From assembly GCF_000006405.1 (NCBI RefSeq), contig NW_003215453.1, forward strand, positions 475,019 to 539,018: a DNA stretch of 64,000 nt, in the 5' to 3' direction. Shown here piece after piece: positions 1 to 16,497 of the stretch. The notes below the pieces were generated by a model that saw only the letters and a program-made list of their open reading frames with translations, was not told the origin of the DNA and made no database searches. Each line of letters begins with the position of its first letter. The stretch's first letter is position 1. The DNA is from Perkinsus marinus ATCC 50983. Taxonomy: Eukaryota > Perkinsozoa > Perkinsida > Perkinsidae. The position numbers and the translations under genes are program-made.

Positions 1-739
1 ATAGGGGAGGGGCCGCTATGCCCCCCGCTATGGACTATACCATTCAGAGATCTATTTAGGGCGGCCGAATAGGGGAGGGGCCGCTATGCCCCCCGCTATG
101 GACTATACCATTCAGAGATCTATTTAGGGCGGCCGAATAGGGGAGGGGCCGCTATGCCCCCCGCTATGGACTATACCATTCAGAGATCTATTTAGGGCGG
201 CCGAATAGGGGAGGGGCCGCTATGCCCCCCGCTATGGACTATACCATTCAGAGATCTATTTAGGGCGGCCGAATAGGGGAGGGGCCGCTATGCCCCCCGC
301 TATGGACTATACCATTCAGAGATCTATTTAGGGCGGCCGAATAGGGGAGGGGCCGCTATGCCCCCCGCTATGGACTATACCATTCAGAGATCTATTTAGG
401 GCGGCCGAATAGGGGAGGGGCCGCTATGCCCCCCGCTATGGACTATACCATTCAGAGATCTATTTAGGGCGGCCGAATAGGGGAGGGGCCGCTATGCCCC
501 CCGCTATGGACTATACCATTCAGAGATCTATTTAGGGCGGCCGAATAGGGGAGGGGCCGCTATGCCACCCGCTATGGACTATACCATTCAGAGATCTATT
601 TAGGGCGGCCGAATAGGGGAGGGGCCGCTATGCCCCCCGCTATGGACTATACCATTCAGAGATCTATTTAGGGCGGCCGAATAGGGGAGGGGCCGCTATG
701 CCCCCCGCTATGGACTATACCATTCAGAGATCTATTTAG
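1..739. repeat. 68-bp satellite array, about 11 copies
   Basis: Near-perfect tandem copies of a 68-bp unit start at 1, 69, 137, 205 and so on to 681. The unit has a G-rich half (ggggaggggccgc), a C-rich half (gccccccgc) that can pair with it, and an agatct palindrome. Only one substitution stands out (cccacc near 569). The same unit recurs at 42959-43520, so it is a dispersed satellite. The array runs off the left edge. Confidence 0.97.
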
Positions 740-1022
740 GGGCCGCCAGCACTCGCCGAAGAAACCTCCAGTGGAGGTCCTCCACCTCCAGTAACGAATC
801 CAAGACCCATAAAAATGATAACGTGCAACCAGCAGACGACAGTGACAACACCATCAACATCAACATGATTATGATCGAACATGCATCTCGACACAATATA
901 GACAAAGCTCAAGAATGCTTAACACCTTGTTGTACATCGAGAATGATTATTCTTCTTCTCTTTCTGTAGATCTGATTATTCATCCGGGGCATAACTGTAG
1001 GTGATCCCCAACTTGATTCACT

Positions 1023-2505
1023 CTACCTGCCACGCGATTCTGACAATTTAAAAGGGATCTTGATCAAGCGTTTTTCTTCTCCATCAACCATCGTAGACCA
1101 CGTCCCATCTTCCTCGTTCCAAAAGAATTTCAGGAAGCTCTGTCCATCTAAGGGTTTTCTTCCATTCAAAAGTCTCCCATAATTCCCCAGAAAAGACCAC
1201 CAAGTTTCGGAGAAGATAGATGACGTCCTCACAGCAACATCTTTTGCCATGACATTAACAAGCCGATCATTCTTGTTATTGTTACTTTCCGGTCTTAGTG
1301 GGACTACAATTTCTCTACTGCCCTCGCCTTCGACCTTCATTGCTATATTCGCCCCGTCCATGCTTCGGAATGTGACATTTTCATTCCCTTCCAGATGAAA
1401 ATCCCCTACTGGGAGCGGTGCTTGACCTGACACACGGCAACGGTATGTCGCTATGATCATCAAATGATACCACAGATAATTTTCACCATCAAAATGCGAC
1501 CAGGCAATTCGTCGAAAAATAAATAAAGTTTTTGCGAGGAATGTGCAGACAGCTGCAGCGCGATAAGCCTGTTCTTGCAAATACCATATACCTCAACTAG
1601 CTCTACTTTTGAATATAGAAAATTGATGCTGCAGGATAGGGACCTCAAACGCTTCGGACTTGTTTCTTCTATGATAGCATGCGGAACTCGCAATGACGCG
1701 GGCTTCCCCCTAGATTCTCTCAATGAAAGAGCCACGTCAGTGTTCTGTACGAAGAAAGTGGCCAAAATCGATCCACCAACTCACCTCTTGCGAGGGAAAC
1801 ACTTCTACCGAGGAAGGTCATGAAAAACAGACTATCCGTTATTTCTTCGGCCCCCAGAAGCTGTGCCTCGTCATCAAACTCCCCGAATTTCTCTCCGCAC
1901 GCTTCGGCAAACTTCGTCCTAATTTCGTCTTCAGAAATACTACGAGGGAGTATGAAGCTGGGCACTGTATCTAACTCTTCATCGCTCTGTTGGTCATTCT
2001 CGCCGTCAGAAGGTCTCCGGTCATAAATACTTGATTGGCCATCTTCAGCGTTGGGAAGTGAATCAGTACTCCCACCGGCTTCACTAGCATAGGGCTCGAC
2101 CGTACCCATTCCATCTACTGACGTTGATGCCGTGTTCGGTCTGAGATTCCCCCCAAGATGGCCGACGGACATGCCCCGGCTCTTTCCATACAGCTTTGTT
2201 GTGTGACGAAGTTGTTGAGCTCCATGAGCTTTGTTGTTCTTATCAACGGCGAGCACTGAGTTCGCGTCCTGCTTCTTGCCCTCCAGAGGTGTTTTAAAAA
2301 CTTCTACAAACGTATGTAGTTTGAAATACCCCCCCTTCCCATCGCATTCATATTGGAGCTCTAGATTAGAATCCGAGTCATTTTCGTAATCAACGGTGAA
2401 CCTCACTTCACCATTGAGACCGCCAAATCCAGTATACGTTGCAGGGACGGCATCAACGTTGCGCCTCGCGAGAAAGATACAAAGTGAGACACGGAAGAGT
2501 CTCAT
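1023..2505 (-). CDS. Unrecognised protein with signal-like N-terminus, at least two exons
   Basis: I do not recognise this protein. The first exon starts at 2505 with a short hydrophobic leader (MRLFRVSLCIFLA), which suggests secretion. It continues into a polar, acidic, Ser/Asp-rich region of about 230 residues ending near 1792 at a donor (AGAG|GTGAGTTGG). A second coding block at about 1790-1590 and a third at about 1420-1023 complete it; the last ends in a Trp- and Lys-rich stretch (SETWWSFLGNYGRLL) before the stop at 1023. The acceptor phase between blocks 1 and 2 could not be settled, so the exact joins are open. It may be a lineage-specific secreted protein; no catalytic motif is visible. 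Confidence 0.55.
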
Positions 2506-2639
2506 ATCTATTCAACCAAGAGAGCCTGTCATTTTAACCATCCCATTGAAATTGCGCAACAGACTAGTGGTGACACCAACATGAACACCAACAGCGATTA
2601 TTAACTTAGGCGGGCTCCCGAGCCCACGCCAGCAGTTGC

Positions 2640-3605
2640 CTAATTCATAGCCTCCGACGACCAAATCGTGTTCTTCACAATTGACTTGCTGTATGCACCA
2701 GCGAGATCGTAAGTTTTCGAGCTTTCATACATGTATTTCTTCGTGCCTTCTTGTGCTTTGAATTCCGTCATGTCGCTGGGACCAGTGCCACCGCGCTCAC
2801 ATTGAGCGCAGTCGGTCCGCACAAACGCGTCGTTTTGGAAAGTGAAAGACTCTGTGCGACAACACATACCCCCCTTGGTGAAAGACAATCTGCAGACGAC
2901 GAGATGGAAATCAGTGGGAAAAATACGTGAAAATTCCCCAGATTTTCATCGGAAAATTCTCAGCTCGACAAGCCTCACAAAATTAGAAGTAAATTGATAA
3001 GGGAAAATTCATCCCCCCGAAAAAAATCTCACTTTGTAAGAGCAGATATTTAGGTCTTATACAGCTATTGACCATCATCATGGTTTCCTCGAATGATTAC
3101 TACTGATGATATAACTGTTAATATTATGTTATATGTTATTATGGTATTACATATTATTTTGGAGTTTCACCCGTTTTACGTGAAGGGGCGTAATACTCGG
3201 TGAAAACCCGATATTCGCGATATGAAGTAGTCGTGAAATATTATTTTCGCACTAGTGTGTTTCGTATCACGGATGAAACTACATTATAATATGTGCGATA
3301 CTCTACCAATCGATTCCTTTCACAAAGCAGTCGGTGAAAATCGTCCAAGGCTTACTTATAGTCCTGGTTGATTTTGCCTCTGAAATCGCCTCGCCACTCA
3401 TCCCTATCGAATTTATCACAGTTGATACCAGAACACGCCACAACTTGCATCGCGTAGTGAGAGCCCACACGATGAGCACTCCTTCTTTGCAATGTCCTGA
3501 AAGGAATTACTATTACGTTTTCAACATGCTCTTTGGAAGCTCTAGCGAGTCTGAAGAAGTGCATCCTCTCCAATTGCCCATAATGATCACATCTGGAGAA
3601 AATTT
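2640..3605 (-). CDS. Unrecognised minus-strand gene, two or more exons, 5' end not found
   Basis: The last exon (about 2891-2640) follows an acceptor (CTGCAG|ATTGTC). It has closely spaced cysteines (MCCRTE, DCAQCERGG) and ends KNTIWSSEAMN. An upstream exon, about 3598-3385, follows TTTCTCCAG and reads CDHYGQLERMHFFRLARAS then EHVENVIVIPF. A MITE (3160-3284) lies in the intron between them. The start codon should be upstream of 3600 but no exon there is convincing. The Cys pattern hints at an extracellular protein, but no family is recognised. Confidence 0.45.
3160..3284 (+). mobile_element. MITE copy
   Basis: Terminal ggagtttcacccgttttacg at the left and a degraded tcacggatgaaact at the right, with the internal gatattcgcg/cagtagtcgtgaaat core shared by more than 20 copies here. 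It lies in the intron of the 2.6-3.6 kb gene. Confidence 0.85.
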
Positions 3606-4059
3606 CCAAAAAAAATTCCCCGAAAATTTCTATTATACCCATCAAAAAAATATTTTTTCCACCCAGGAAGAACGAATATATAATGATTTTGCTCGGAAGA
3701 AAAGCCGTTATATATGTTGATTCAATCGAATTCGACGCCAGAATAACAAAAGCATATATCGTCTCTTACAACCCTGTGGCAACATGGCAACGAGAAGAAA
3801 CGAAGCAAAATCGATCACCCCGAAATATTCCTATCAAGTGGCCGTAGACTCACTCAAGACTGTTATCATGTGCTCTCTTAACTTTCTCCATCCTCTCCAA
3901 ATACTTACTGTACATACTCTGCGGTGTACTACCCGCAACTGCCAACCTAAATGCCAATTTAGTCTAGTAGTACGCGGTCCAAGCATTTACTCTCCTCCAA
4001 AAGACCCGAGTTCATTCCCCTCAAGAAACGGTTTTCCACTCACCTGCCCATTTCCACCA

Positions 4060-5003
4060 AAACTCCCACAAACAACAGCCTCGAGATGAACACCATTCAA
4101 GTAACAATAATACTACCAAAGCCCCATCTCTTCCCTTCTTACCACAACACAGCTACAATACTACTATCAAGAAAATCAATACTCCACTACTAACATCAGC
4201 GCAATGCCAAATTTACCTCTCAAATCCACCGCCTCAGCTCACACCTTACCACAACACATTCACACTACTTTAGAGGAACTCAAAACTTCTTGACGAGCCC
4301 AGTCTTGCCTTGTTCGTGCGTGCCCTGCAGTTTACGGTGTTTTCCCTGAGCCATTATATTGATTGGCATTGACACGCTCAATTTCAGTTTCACAACCGTA
4401 AACTTGTCTATTTGTTGTTAATATGGCCATCAGCGCAACTCTCAGATCCACCGCTCTTACCTAGAGCGCCATCGAAATAACAATAATCACAGTAAGACCT
4501 CAGTCCTGCCCCCTAACCACAACACATTCACACTACTTCAGAGGAGCTCAGAAGTTCAATACTAACATCAGATGATCCTATATAAACTGCTTTCCTCCGC
4601 TCAAGCACCATTGAAATAACAACGATACTAACAAAAACTCATGCCTTTTCCCAAACCAAAACACACTCACACTAATATAAAGAAACTCAGAATTCCAATA
4701 TTGATATCAGCTCATCTGTTCGATCCACCGCCTCCAGCTAAAACACCATTAAAATAACACTGGAGTTCCACAACAACAACCCGTTTCACGTGAAGTGGCG
4801 TAATACTCCATGTAAAAAATGCGATATTCGCCGTGATATGCAGTCGTCGTAAAATGTGTTTACATATCACGGCCGTCCGTGGAACTCCAATACTTGATTA
4901 CTAATACTAATTAACAAACAAAACCCCATCCCATTTCCACCCCAACCAAAGCATATCAACTATCAAGAAACTCAGGATTTCAATATTGACTATATAAACC
5001 CCC
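4060..5003. repeat. Degenerate tandem repeat, about 200-bp unit, about 4 copies
   Basis: Blocks near 4080, 4260, 4500, 4640 and 4920 share the order 'caccattnaaataacaataata', 'ccccatcncttcc', 'accacaacacattcacacta', 'aactcaga..ttcaatatt' and 'atcagctca.ctccaccgcct'. No coding frame is kept. A MITE (4762-4889) interrupts it. It fills the gap between the 3' end of the oxidoreductase and the gene at 2.6-3.6 kb. Confidence 0.6.
4762..4889 (+). mobile_element. MITE copy
   Basis: Both ends are present (tggagttccac / gtggaactcca) around the cgtgaagtggcgtaatactc core. It is inserted in the 200-bp degenerate repeat. Confidence 0.88.
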
Positions 5004-7648
5004 TCACATTCTTTCCTTCGCGACGGTCATCACTTCCACCTGGGACTCCGCCACAGCCTTCTCAGCCTCCAAAGCCCCTTCTTTAGCCTCCTCCACCCCC
5101 TCCTCTGCTGGAGAGCTCGGAAGGGGCTCACTCGAGCCCTCAACTGCCTCCATAGAGTCGTCAGTCTCCACGAATGTGGCCTTGGGATCCGCGATTACCT
5201 TTATAGAAAAAATACAATGGTATGGAGTTTAACGCGTCTTATGTAAATGGCGTAATAACCCGAGAAAATTGTAAGCTATATTTTTCACTAATGCTTCCAA
5301 TATCATGGGTGAAACTCCAATAGTCACAGTCTGTGACTCACAGAACGAAAATTATGCTTATATCAACTACACGTGTTTTAAAAAATCCTGGGAAATCACC
5401 CGGCTCCCTTCCTCCCCGGCGTTAGGTCGTGGGCCGGAGGATGACACTAAACACGTGTGATCCTCGGCCAATGTGATGGGGCCAACCTCACACGGAACGT
5501 GAGGTGCCGCACCACATCGCTAGGGTGGGCGGGAGGTTAGAAAAAACGGACGACAAATAACAGAGGCGAAGGTGGGATGAAACCCAACATCCTGGAAGAG
5601 CTTTGAATCACTGATAAATAGCGCTAGGTGTCGTGTAGACACACGCCGGAGACCGTCGCCGCGTAAACTGGCCCAACGAGTTTACCTCGAATTTTGGAAA
5701 ATTCTATTTGTACATTTCTACCACAAGTCATATCTAAACTCCCATGATCACCCCAGCTCAGGAGAGAACCACACATATATTCCTCCAACACTCCTGAACG
5801 TTGTCCCATATAATCCTTCTCTCCAATGTAACCACAAATGACAATAAAATCAAATAACAGATACTCCATTTTCTCATACCACACCTCCATCGAATCTTAC
5901 TTCAATCAGAACCTTCCCCTTGCTCCGTCCACTCTCAACTCTCGCAAGAGCATCTCTCGCTTTACTCAAAGGATATCTAACAATCCCGGAAAGTCTACAT
6001 ATGCCCAAACATTGTGCAGGGCGAGCGAGATTTACCACCGCCATTTTGCGAAAACCCTCTCTTTCCTAAACCTACACGCCATCAATATGCGGGATGATGC
6101 TTTTCGACTCCAACATCGTTGCAAATCTTCGGCACGCGTCACCATCACCCGTCCCAATCACAGTCCAGTACCTTCATACCAAATCGATCAACAGGGCGAG
6201 CGCTACTTACTTCCCCTTCGCCTTTTTCCGCAACGACCGCACTCCAGTCGCCGTATCCCAAACCCACGGGAAGTTCTCCAAAAACGATTTTATATACGAA
6301 TGCTTTGGCTGAATCAAACCAGTCCCAAATCTTGCAAATCTTGCAATCTTGCATTTCCTCAACGCTACTCACCTCACTGTGTGATTCACTCAACCACTCC
6401 AATGCTGCCTCTGCGCTCGGGCCGTCCACAATTGATACCATCCCTCCACCATCCGGTGGGCCCTGCCCATCCGTACTATCTGAAACCACTGTGTGTGGGG
6501 GGGGAGGAGCAAACACACTAAAATGCACATCGTGAAACACTTCGCTCCGCTGTGCCCTAGGACTTCGAGACGCATTTTCTCACGTGTTTTTGAGTCTATT
6601 GTCAAGTAACTCTACCAAATGACATTATCATCACCTCCCAGTAAAAGCACAGCCTGCTTGGAATCTCCTTGAGTATCAAATACCACGTCATAAACATGCC
6701 GCCACGTGCCATAGTCGAATTGCTCAGCCCAACGCCTATTGTTGCACTTGTAATCAAATACCTGAAAAATCGAACAATAGAGTTACAATGGAGTTTCAAA
6801 ATCCGTTTTACAAAGTAAAGTGGCGTAAAACTCGGTGAAAAACGCGATGATATTCGCGGTGATATGCAGTAGTCGTGAAATATGTTTTTCGTATCACGGT
6901 TCGTGAAACTCCAATATTTTCTCAGTTTATTAATCGGCTTGCTCTGTATCATAATATACGTTCGCTTTCCTCATCTGAGCTCATCCGAAATTTTCAGAAT
7001 ATTCTCAAATGTCAAAAGTTCATAGTGATCATAGTCGTATATAAAACTTCCCTAAAAAAGCACGGACAGAAAATTCGGGTAAATACATTCTTATACCACT
7101 CTGAATACGAATCCTAGCTTTCCAACCATTGATAATTCTTTACGGTAAAAAACCAAGCATAATCTTCTTCTTTTTACGCAGCACCCCTTCGACCAGGCGG
7201 CGAGTAATAGCTAATACAGGCTCAGTCACTGCTGCCTGAGCCCGGGTGTGAACCGGTAAACAGTATGTTAAACGACAAAGAATCAGGATGTGTTACTAAA
7301 GCTTATTACTGTTCACTAACCAATAATAATTCTATTATTACTGATAATCAATAGTAATCACTGTTACTAACCAAACTTGATACTGATACTACTCACCCCT
7401 CCGACCAGGCGAGTAATAGCCAGTATAGAGGTATAGCTGCAGGCTCAGTCACTGCTGTCTGAGCCTTGGTATGAGCCGGTAGATAGTGTGTTACCCGGCA
7501 GAGAGTTCGATAAGTCAATTATCATTTCAAAAACACACACAAAACACAAGTGTCAGAAAAGTGACCGAAAGCTCCGAAATGAGCGGCTGAGCCCGGGTAT
7601 ACTCCTATCACTGTAATAGAATTCAGAGTGAAAACAGAGCGCCATGCG

Positions 7649-7685
<37 letters not shown>

Positions 7686-10093
7686 AACAAACTACATTAT
7701 TTTGAATACAAATTCCATCAGATCGAATTTGAATCAGCGTATATTGTCCCAACACTCCACCAACCTCATCTGCTCCAAAGCTTTCCACTAATCCTCGACT
7801 CTCCTCACTGCTAGTCGTCGCCACCCATTCAATGCCGAACTCCGCCTTGCACAATTGTACGGCTATAGACCCTACTCCACCAGACCCTCCTGTAACCAAT
7901 ACCTACAGTCATACCGTAACTCCTTCAACTATCCTTCAATTCTAACAAGGGCATCCATGTGCCTCTCCTATAAGTACACAAATACACAATTCAGTCAGCA
8001 CTTGAGCTACTACAGAGAATTCAAAACCAGCCCCAAACTCAAATATAAATAATTAAATAAATATAATTGTCCAACTTCAAACATACATAAATTATAAACC
8101 CGACCAGTAGAACCATCAACACCGAAATCCTAACTTCGAACTCTCCCTCCTATACCGCTCTAAAAAACCAGCTAGCAAAACCCGCTCCGTAAAGCCAGGA
8201 TTGTGAACCTCTCAAAAATACCAATCTTTACCCCCATCGAATTTCTTATACCACAATCAAGCACTATCCGATGCTTCTCGCCAACCAACTCAGGGCTAAA
8301 CTAAGGGCTGTATGCACGCCCTAAAAGATCAATTTGTTATACTTCAATAAAGCAACAACACCGACCTGACCACTACCCGATGCATGTCACTAATTTTGCA
8401 TTTCTTCAACGCCTTTTCCGCCGTAATTCCGACCAAAGGCACCGCTGCAGCCAAGTGATGAGGAATGTCCGCTGGTTTCAATGCACATACATAATCATCT
8501 ACTATAACCTACTTACAAATCTTGCAATCTTATCCATCCTTACATTTCCTCAACTCACATATTCAGCAGCACTTCCTGTTCTAACACCAGCAACCATACC
8601 AAAAACCTACCATAATAACAAATCGATCAATCGGGCGAGCGCTAACGACACCACCACTCACTTCCTCGCCGATTTTGAAGTCTTTAACTTCGTTGCCAAT
8701 CTCCATAACATCTCCAGAAAAATCAAATCCGAATACCTATTCGAACAAAAAACTACTACTTCGCTCCGCTCATTCGGGCGCATTAAAAATCGAAAATTCT
8801 GAATAAAAATATTTTCCGAATTGACCTCCACCCAATCCATTCTGAATTCCAAAATCGCAGTAAAATTTCCCCAAAAAAATTTCACAACTTTTTCCGATTT
8901 AATTTATCTCCGACGAAAAACATGTCACCCCAAAAATTTATTTTCACTACCGAATCAGGTTATACAGTGCGAACCAAACAGGTATGCATATCTAGATTTT
9001 CGAGATGGCTTTCTTCAATTTGAGACTAGTACGACTATAGACTACGGAACGCTTCTAAAACGTTGGTGACAATCGATTCACATAGTTATCATGTTCACTT
9101 TCAAAAATTGAAGGTGTTAAAAATATCACTTCGGATGCTTCACACTGCCAAGTTCATAGATGAATTTCCAGGCGCGCGAAAAATACCCCACAAAGATAGG
9201 CCTAGTACCTTCGGGAACTTATGCTTAAGCAGATGCTTAGTTTCTCCATTTCGCTGTTGATAATCAGCCGGATTCAAAGACGCATAGTGAACTTTGACCT
9301 GTGGAAAATCCATACCACATTTCCGCCAAATCATGCACGCCTTACCAGAAGCTGACGCGGACCCGGCGGACCCGGGAGAGGGAGCTTTCCCACCTGCAAT
9401 ACCGTCATTCAGTCAACTCACGCCCTACACTATCCTTAGAATCATATATACAAATTGGATGTCATATTAGAATTTCACTTTCGCGAATTCTCTCAAAAAT
9501 CTATTTCGTGGCTGTCTTTTCCAATTCAACGGATGATGATATCAATTTCGGGCTTCGAATTTCTGAAAGATATACAATAAAGTTTCACCCGTTTTACGTG
9601 AATTGGCGTAATACTCCGTAAAAAAACCCGAAATTTCGCGCTATTCAGTAGTCATGAAATATGTTTTCCACTAGTGTTTTTCATATCACGAGTAAAACTC
9701 CAATACACTATTAAACATAAACTACTATTTATGACCCGAACTAAATTCATATATATCTAATTCACTACTATAGTCTATGATTTCGGTATTCCGGTAACCA
9801 CTAAAATCATATTACAACTCTATAAACCCTACCATCTTGCCAACATAACTATTCTCGCATTGGTGGTAACCCAATTGTGGTATTGGTGTTATTGTGGGTA
9901 ACCCACAATAAGTAACAATTATACACAATAACACACTTATATTATTATTATTGTCACTCATTATAACACAATTACATTCCCATATCACCTGGCAAACTTC
10001 CGGACCACCAAAGCCAGTATAATAAAATGCTTCCATCTCTGTAGGTAAGGCTGGTCGGTCAGTCACACTTTCGCCTTCTATTACATTCGCCAT
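5004..10093 (-). CDS. Quinone oxidoreductase-like protein, MDR superfamily, with acidic C-terminal tail
   Basis: Zinc-free medium-chain oxidoreductase, expected to reduce quinones or enones with NADPH. Exon 1 (10093-9989) gives the N-terminus (AFYYTGFGGPEV). Exon 2 (9298-9209) has VKVHYASLNPADYQQRNGE. The next exons read GFDFSGDVMEIGNEVKDF (about 8745-8665), FGMVAGVRTGSAAEY (to 8559) and KPADIPHHLAAAVPLVGITA (from 8508). The nucleotide-binding exon (from about 7900) carries VTGGSGGVGSIAVQL. Later exons give YDVVFDTQGD (about 6773-6620), VSIVDGPSAEAALEWL (to 6373), ELPVGLGYGDWSAVVAE (from 6330) and YPLSKARDALARVESGRSKG (to 5901). A strong donor (GAA|GTAAG) then skips 702 bp to a last exon, 5198-5004, continuing VIADPKATFVETDDS and ending in a Glu/Ala-rich tail unusual for the family. 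Introns hold MITEs, a (CTA)n tract and short module-type introns. Confidence 0.87.
5223..5319 (+). mobile_element. MITE copy, internally shortened
   Basis: tggagtttaacgcg ... gggtgaaactcca ends, with about 30 bp of the core missing. It lies in the last intron of the oxidoreductase gene, 25 bp before the final exon. Confidence 0.8.
6331..6372 (-). other. 42-nt module-type intron (introner-like family 1, sense)
   Basis: In transcript sense this intron of the oxidoreductase gene runs from GTGAG to CAAG and is almost entirely the module GTTGAGGAAATGCAAGATTG plus CAAGATTTG. Phase 0 on both sides: ...SHSE | IWDWFDSAKAF.... The same module forms introns at 8509-8558, 57257-57305, 57715-57762 and 58863-58917. 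Confidence 0.75.
6789..6913 (+). mobile_element. MITE copy, 25 bp from a splice acceptor
   Basis: tggagtttcaaaatccgttt ... cacggttcgtgaaactcca. In transcript sense it ends about 25 nt before the acceptor TTTTTCAG of the exon beginning VFDYKCNNRRW in the oxidoreductase gene. Confidence 0.9.
7185..7505. repeat. Pair of hairpin-bearing direct repeats
   Basis: Two copies of a block of about 110 bp (about 7185-7275 and 7390-7500) share cgaccaggcg, gcgagtaatagc, ggctcagtcactgctg and gccggtaaacagtatgtta-like segments. Each copy contains ggctcag...ctgagcc, a 7-bp hairpin; a partial third match (ggctgagcccgggtat) is at about 7587. It lies in an intron of the oxidoreductase gene. Confidence 0.6.
7648..7685. 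repeat. (CTA)n microsatellite
   Basis: Perfect cta trinucleotide run of about 12 copies inside an oxidoreductase intron. It reads as poly-Ser on the minus strand, but splicing removes it. Confidence 0.95.
8509..8558 (-). other. 50-nt module-type intron (introner-like family 1, sense)
   Basis: In transcript sense it runs GTGAGTTGAGGAAATG ... AAGATTGCAAGATTTGTAAGTAG. Phase 0: ...GSAAEY | VIVDDYVCALKPADIP, which matches the expected MDR sequence order, so the splice is well supported. Confidence 0.72.
9581..9703 (+). mobile_element. MITE copy
   Basis: agtttcacccgttttacgtg ... cacgagtaaaactcca, with the cagtagtcatgaaatatg core. It lies in the first intron of the oxidoreductase gene. Confidence 0.88.
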
Positions 10094-10230
10094 ATTTAAA
10101 TGAATACTACAGCAGTTTGGTAAGAGGTATGTATGTTCGAGAGCTCAAAATCTTCCTCAATTGTTTACATACGAATAAGAGTAAAATAAATTTTTTTCTT
10201 CACAATCTCAATACTTCTGGCGCGTTTTCA

Positions 10231-10624
10231 ACCAAATCTATACATATACTATACATGTGAATTCCTTTCCGTACATATACTATACATGTGAATCTGTTTC
10301 CCTACATATACTATACATGTGAATTTGTTTCCCTACATATACTATACATGTGAATTTGTTTCCATACATATACTATACATGTGAATTTGTTTCCCTACAT
10401 ATACTATACATGTGAATTTGTTTCCCTACATATACTATACATGTGAATTTGTTTCCCTACATATACTATACATGTGAATTTGTTTCCCTACATATACTAT
10501 ACATGTGAATTTGTTTCCCTACATATACTATACATGTGAATTTGTTTCCCTACATATACTATACATGTGAATCTGTTTCCCTACATATACTATACATGTG
10601 AATTTGTTTCCCTACATATACTAG
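10231..10624. repeat. 31-bp minisatellite, about 12.5 copies
   Basis: Tandem unit tacatatactatacatgtga atttgtttccc, nearly uniform, with early variants (attcctttccg, atctgtttccc). It ends abruptly at 10624 (tactaggtcttggg). It starts about 140 bp upstream of the oxidoreductase start codon, so it sits in or next to that promoter. Confidence 0.97.
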
Positions 10625-11319
10625 GTCTTGGGCGCTCATTTCGGAGCTGCTGAGTTCACAGCCATACTCCTATGCTGTCTGCTGTGAAGAGTACTGCTCT
10701 TAAGAAGAAAGTAGCAGATAGTTATATAAAAATCGCTCAGAATTTTCAATTCACTGCATATTAAAAAATATCACTTTTCTGTGTAAAGTGGTGGTCGGGT
10801 GGATCATCCTACCACCACTACTGTAAACTGTAGAGCTTACACTGTGTAGGTGGAAGCTATTCATCAGTGTGTGCTGTCTTCTTGTCCCTTTTTGTGTTCT
10901 GGTATACCATCTCATTATGTATCTCAGCTTAGCGTCACTATAGCCTTTTGGGGTTTAACCCGATTTACGTGAAACTACTAGTTCCCACCAGCTCACTGTT
11001 GAGCTGGTGCTAGGCTCGCAGTCATCGATCACAGTGTGCTCGATGGTTGCGCGTTGTTCATTGTACTGTCTGTTCGGCTCACTCTGAACAGAGTAGATCC
11101 GAGTAACGCTATATTATTAGAATCATATAAGCTTTCGAATGCCGTGCTCATGTAAACAATCATAAACTAACATGCATGCCTCCAACACTAAAACTCAATA
11201 ACTACCAATACTCGTGGAAACAATAAGTCTACCGATAACGATCATACCACACTTCCACCACATAAAAGTCTACTCCCGAATCGCGTTGAGCAGATTCGGA
11301 AAACAATGTCCAAAATATT
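10625..11319. other. Gene-free interval with strong inverted repeats
   Basis: No coding frame. Several short perfect hairpins can be read: caccagctca...tgagctggtg (about 10987-11010), gatc...gatcatc with ggtgg...ccacc (about 10791-10817), cgat...atcg around 11026-11045, and ctgttc...gaacag (about 11069-11090). A MITE-like fragment (ggggtttaacccgatttacg) is at about 10950. It could be a structured RNA or a decayed foldback element. Confidence 0.4.
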
Positions 11320-16081
<4,762 letters not shown>

Positions 16082-16124
16082 ACGAGACTGATCTGAGCTG
16101 ATGGTGCACATGTAGGGGGTGAAA

Positions 16125-16375
16125 AACCAATTGAAATACTCGCAGTCACTGTGTTGGTGACAAAATGAAAATTCTGAGAAAATTTTGAGGGAAATTCCCA
16201 TTGGTTTCGAGGCAAATTCGTATGTAAAACTTCGATAATTAGTGAAGAAACTTGTAAAAAAACCAACTGAAAATACTCGCAGTCACTATATTGGTGATGA
16301 AATGAAAATTCTGAGGTTTCTACTCCAATTCGTATGTTAACTTCGATAATTAGTGAAGAAACTCATGAGCTCGGG
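16125..16375 (+). repeat. Degenerate tandem pair of the 180-bp repeat
   Basis: Two blocks with actcgcagtcact(g/a)t(g/a)ttggtga, gaaaattctgag and aacttcgataattagtgaagaaact. Just upstream of the adenosine kinase start. Confidence 0.6.
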
Positions 16376-16497
16376 TGTATTATATTCCGACACTGGTCTT
16401 GATATCACCACAAGGCATCACCAACAAGTAGTAGTTGAATCACTCTCGAAAGATTGTGTGCTGAATTAGTTACTATGCACGTTCTTGTTGATTGTGA

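Noticed and set aside
1-739. CRISPR-like array
   Set aside because: The 68-bp units are directly tandem with no unique spacers, and the genome is eukaryotic.
2396-2584. Short plus-strand frames opposite the first gene
   Set aside because: They are shadows of the minus-strand coding exon and have no start context or similarity of their own.
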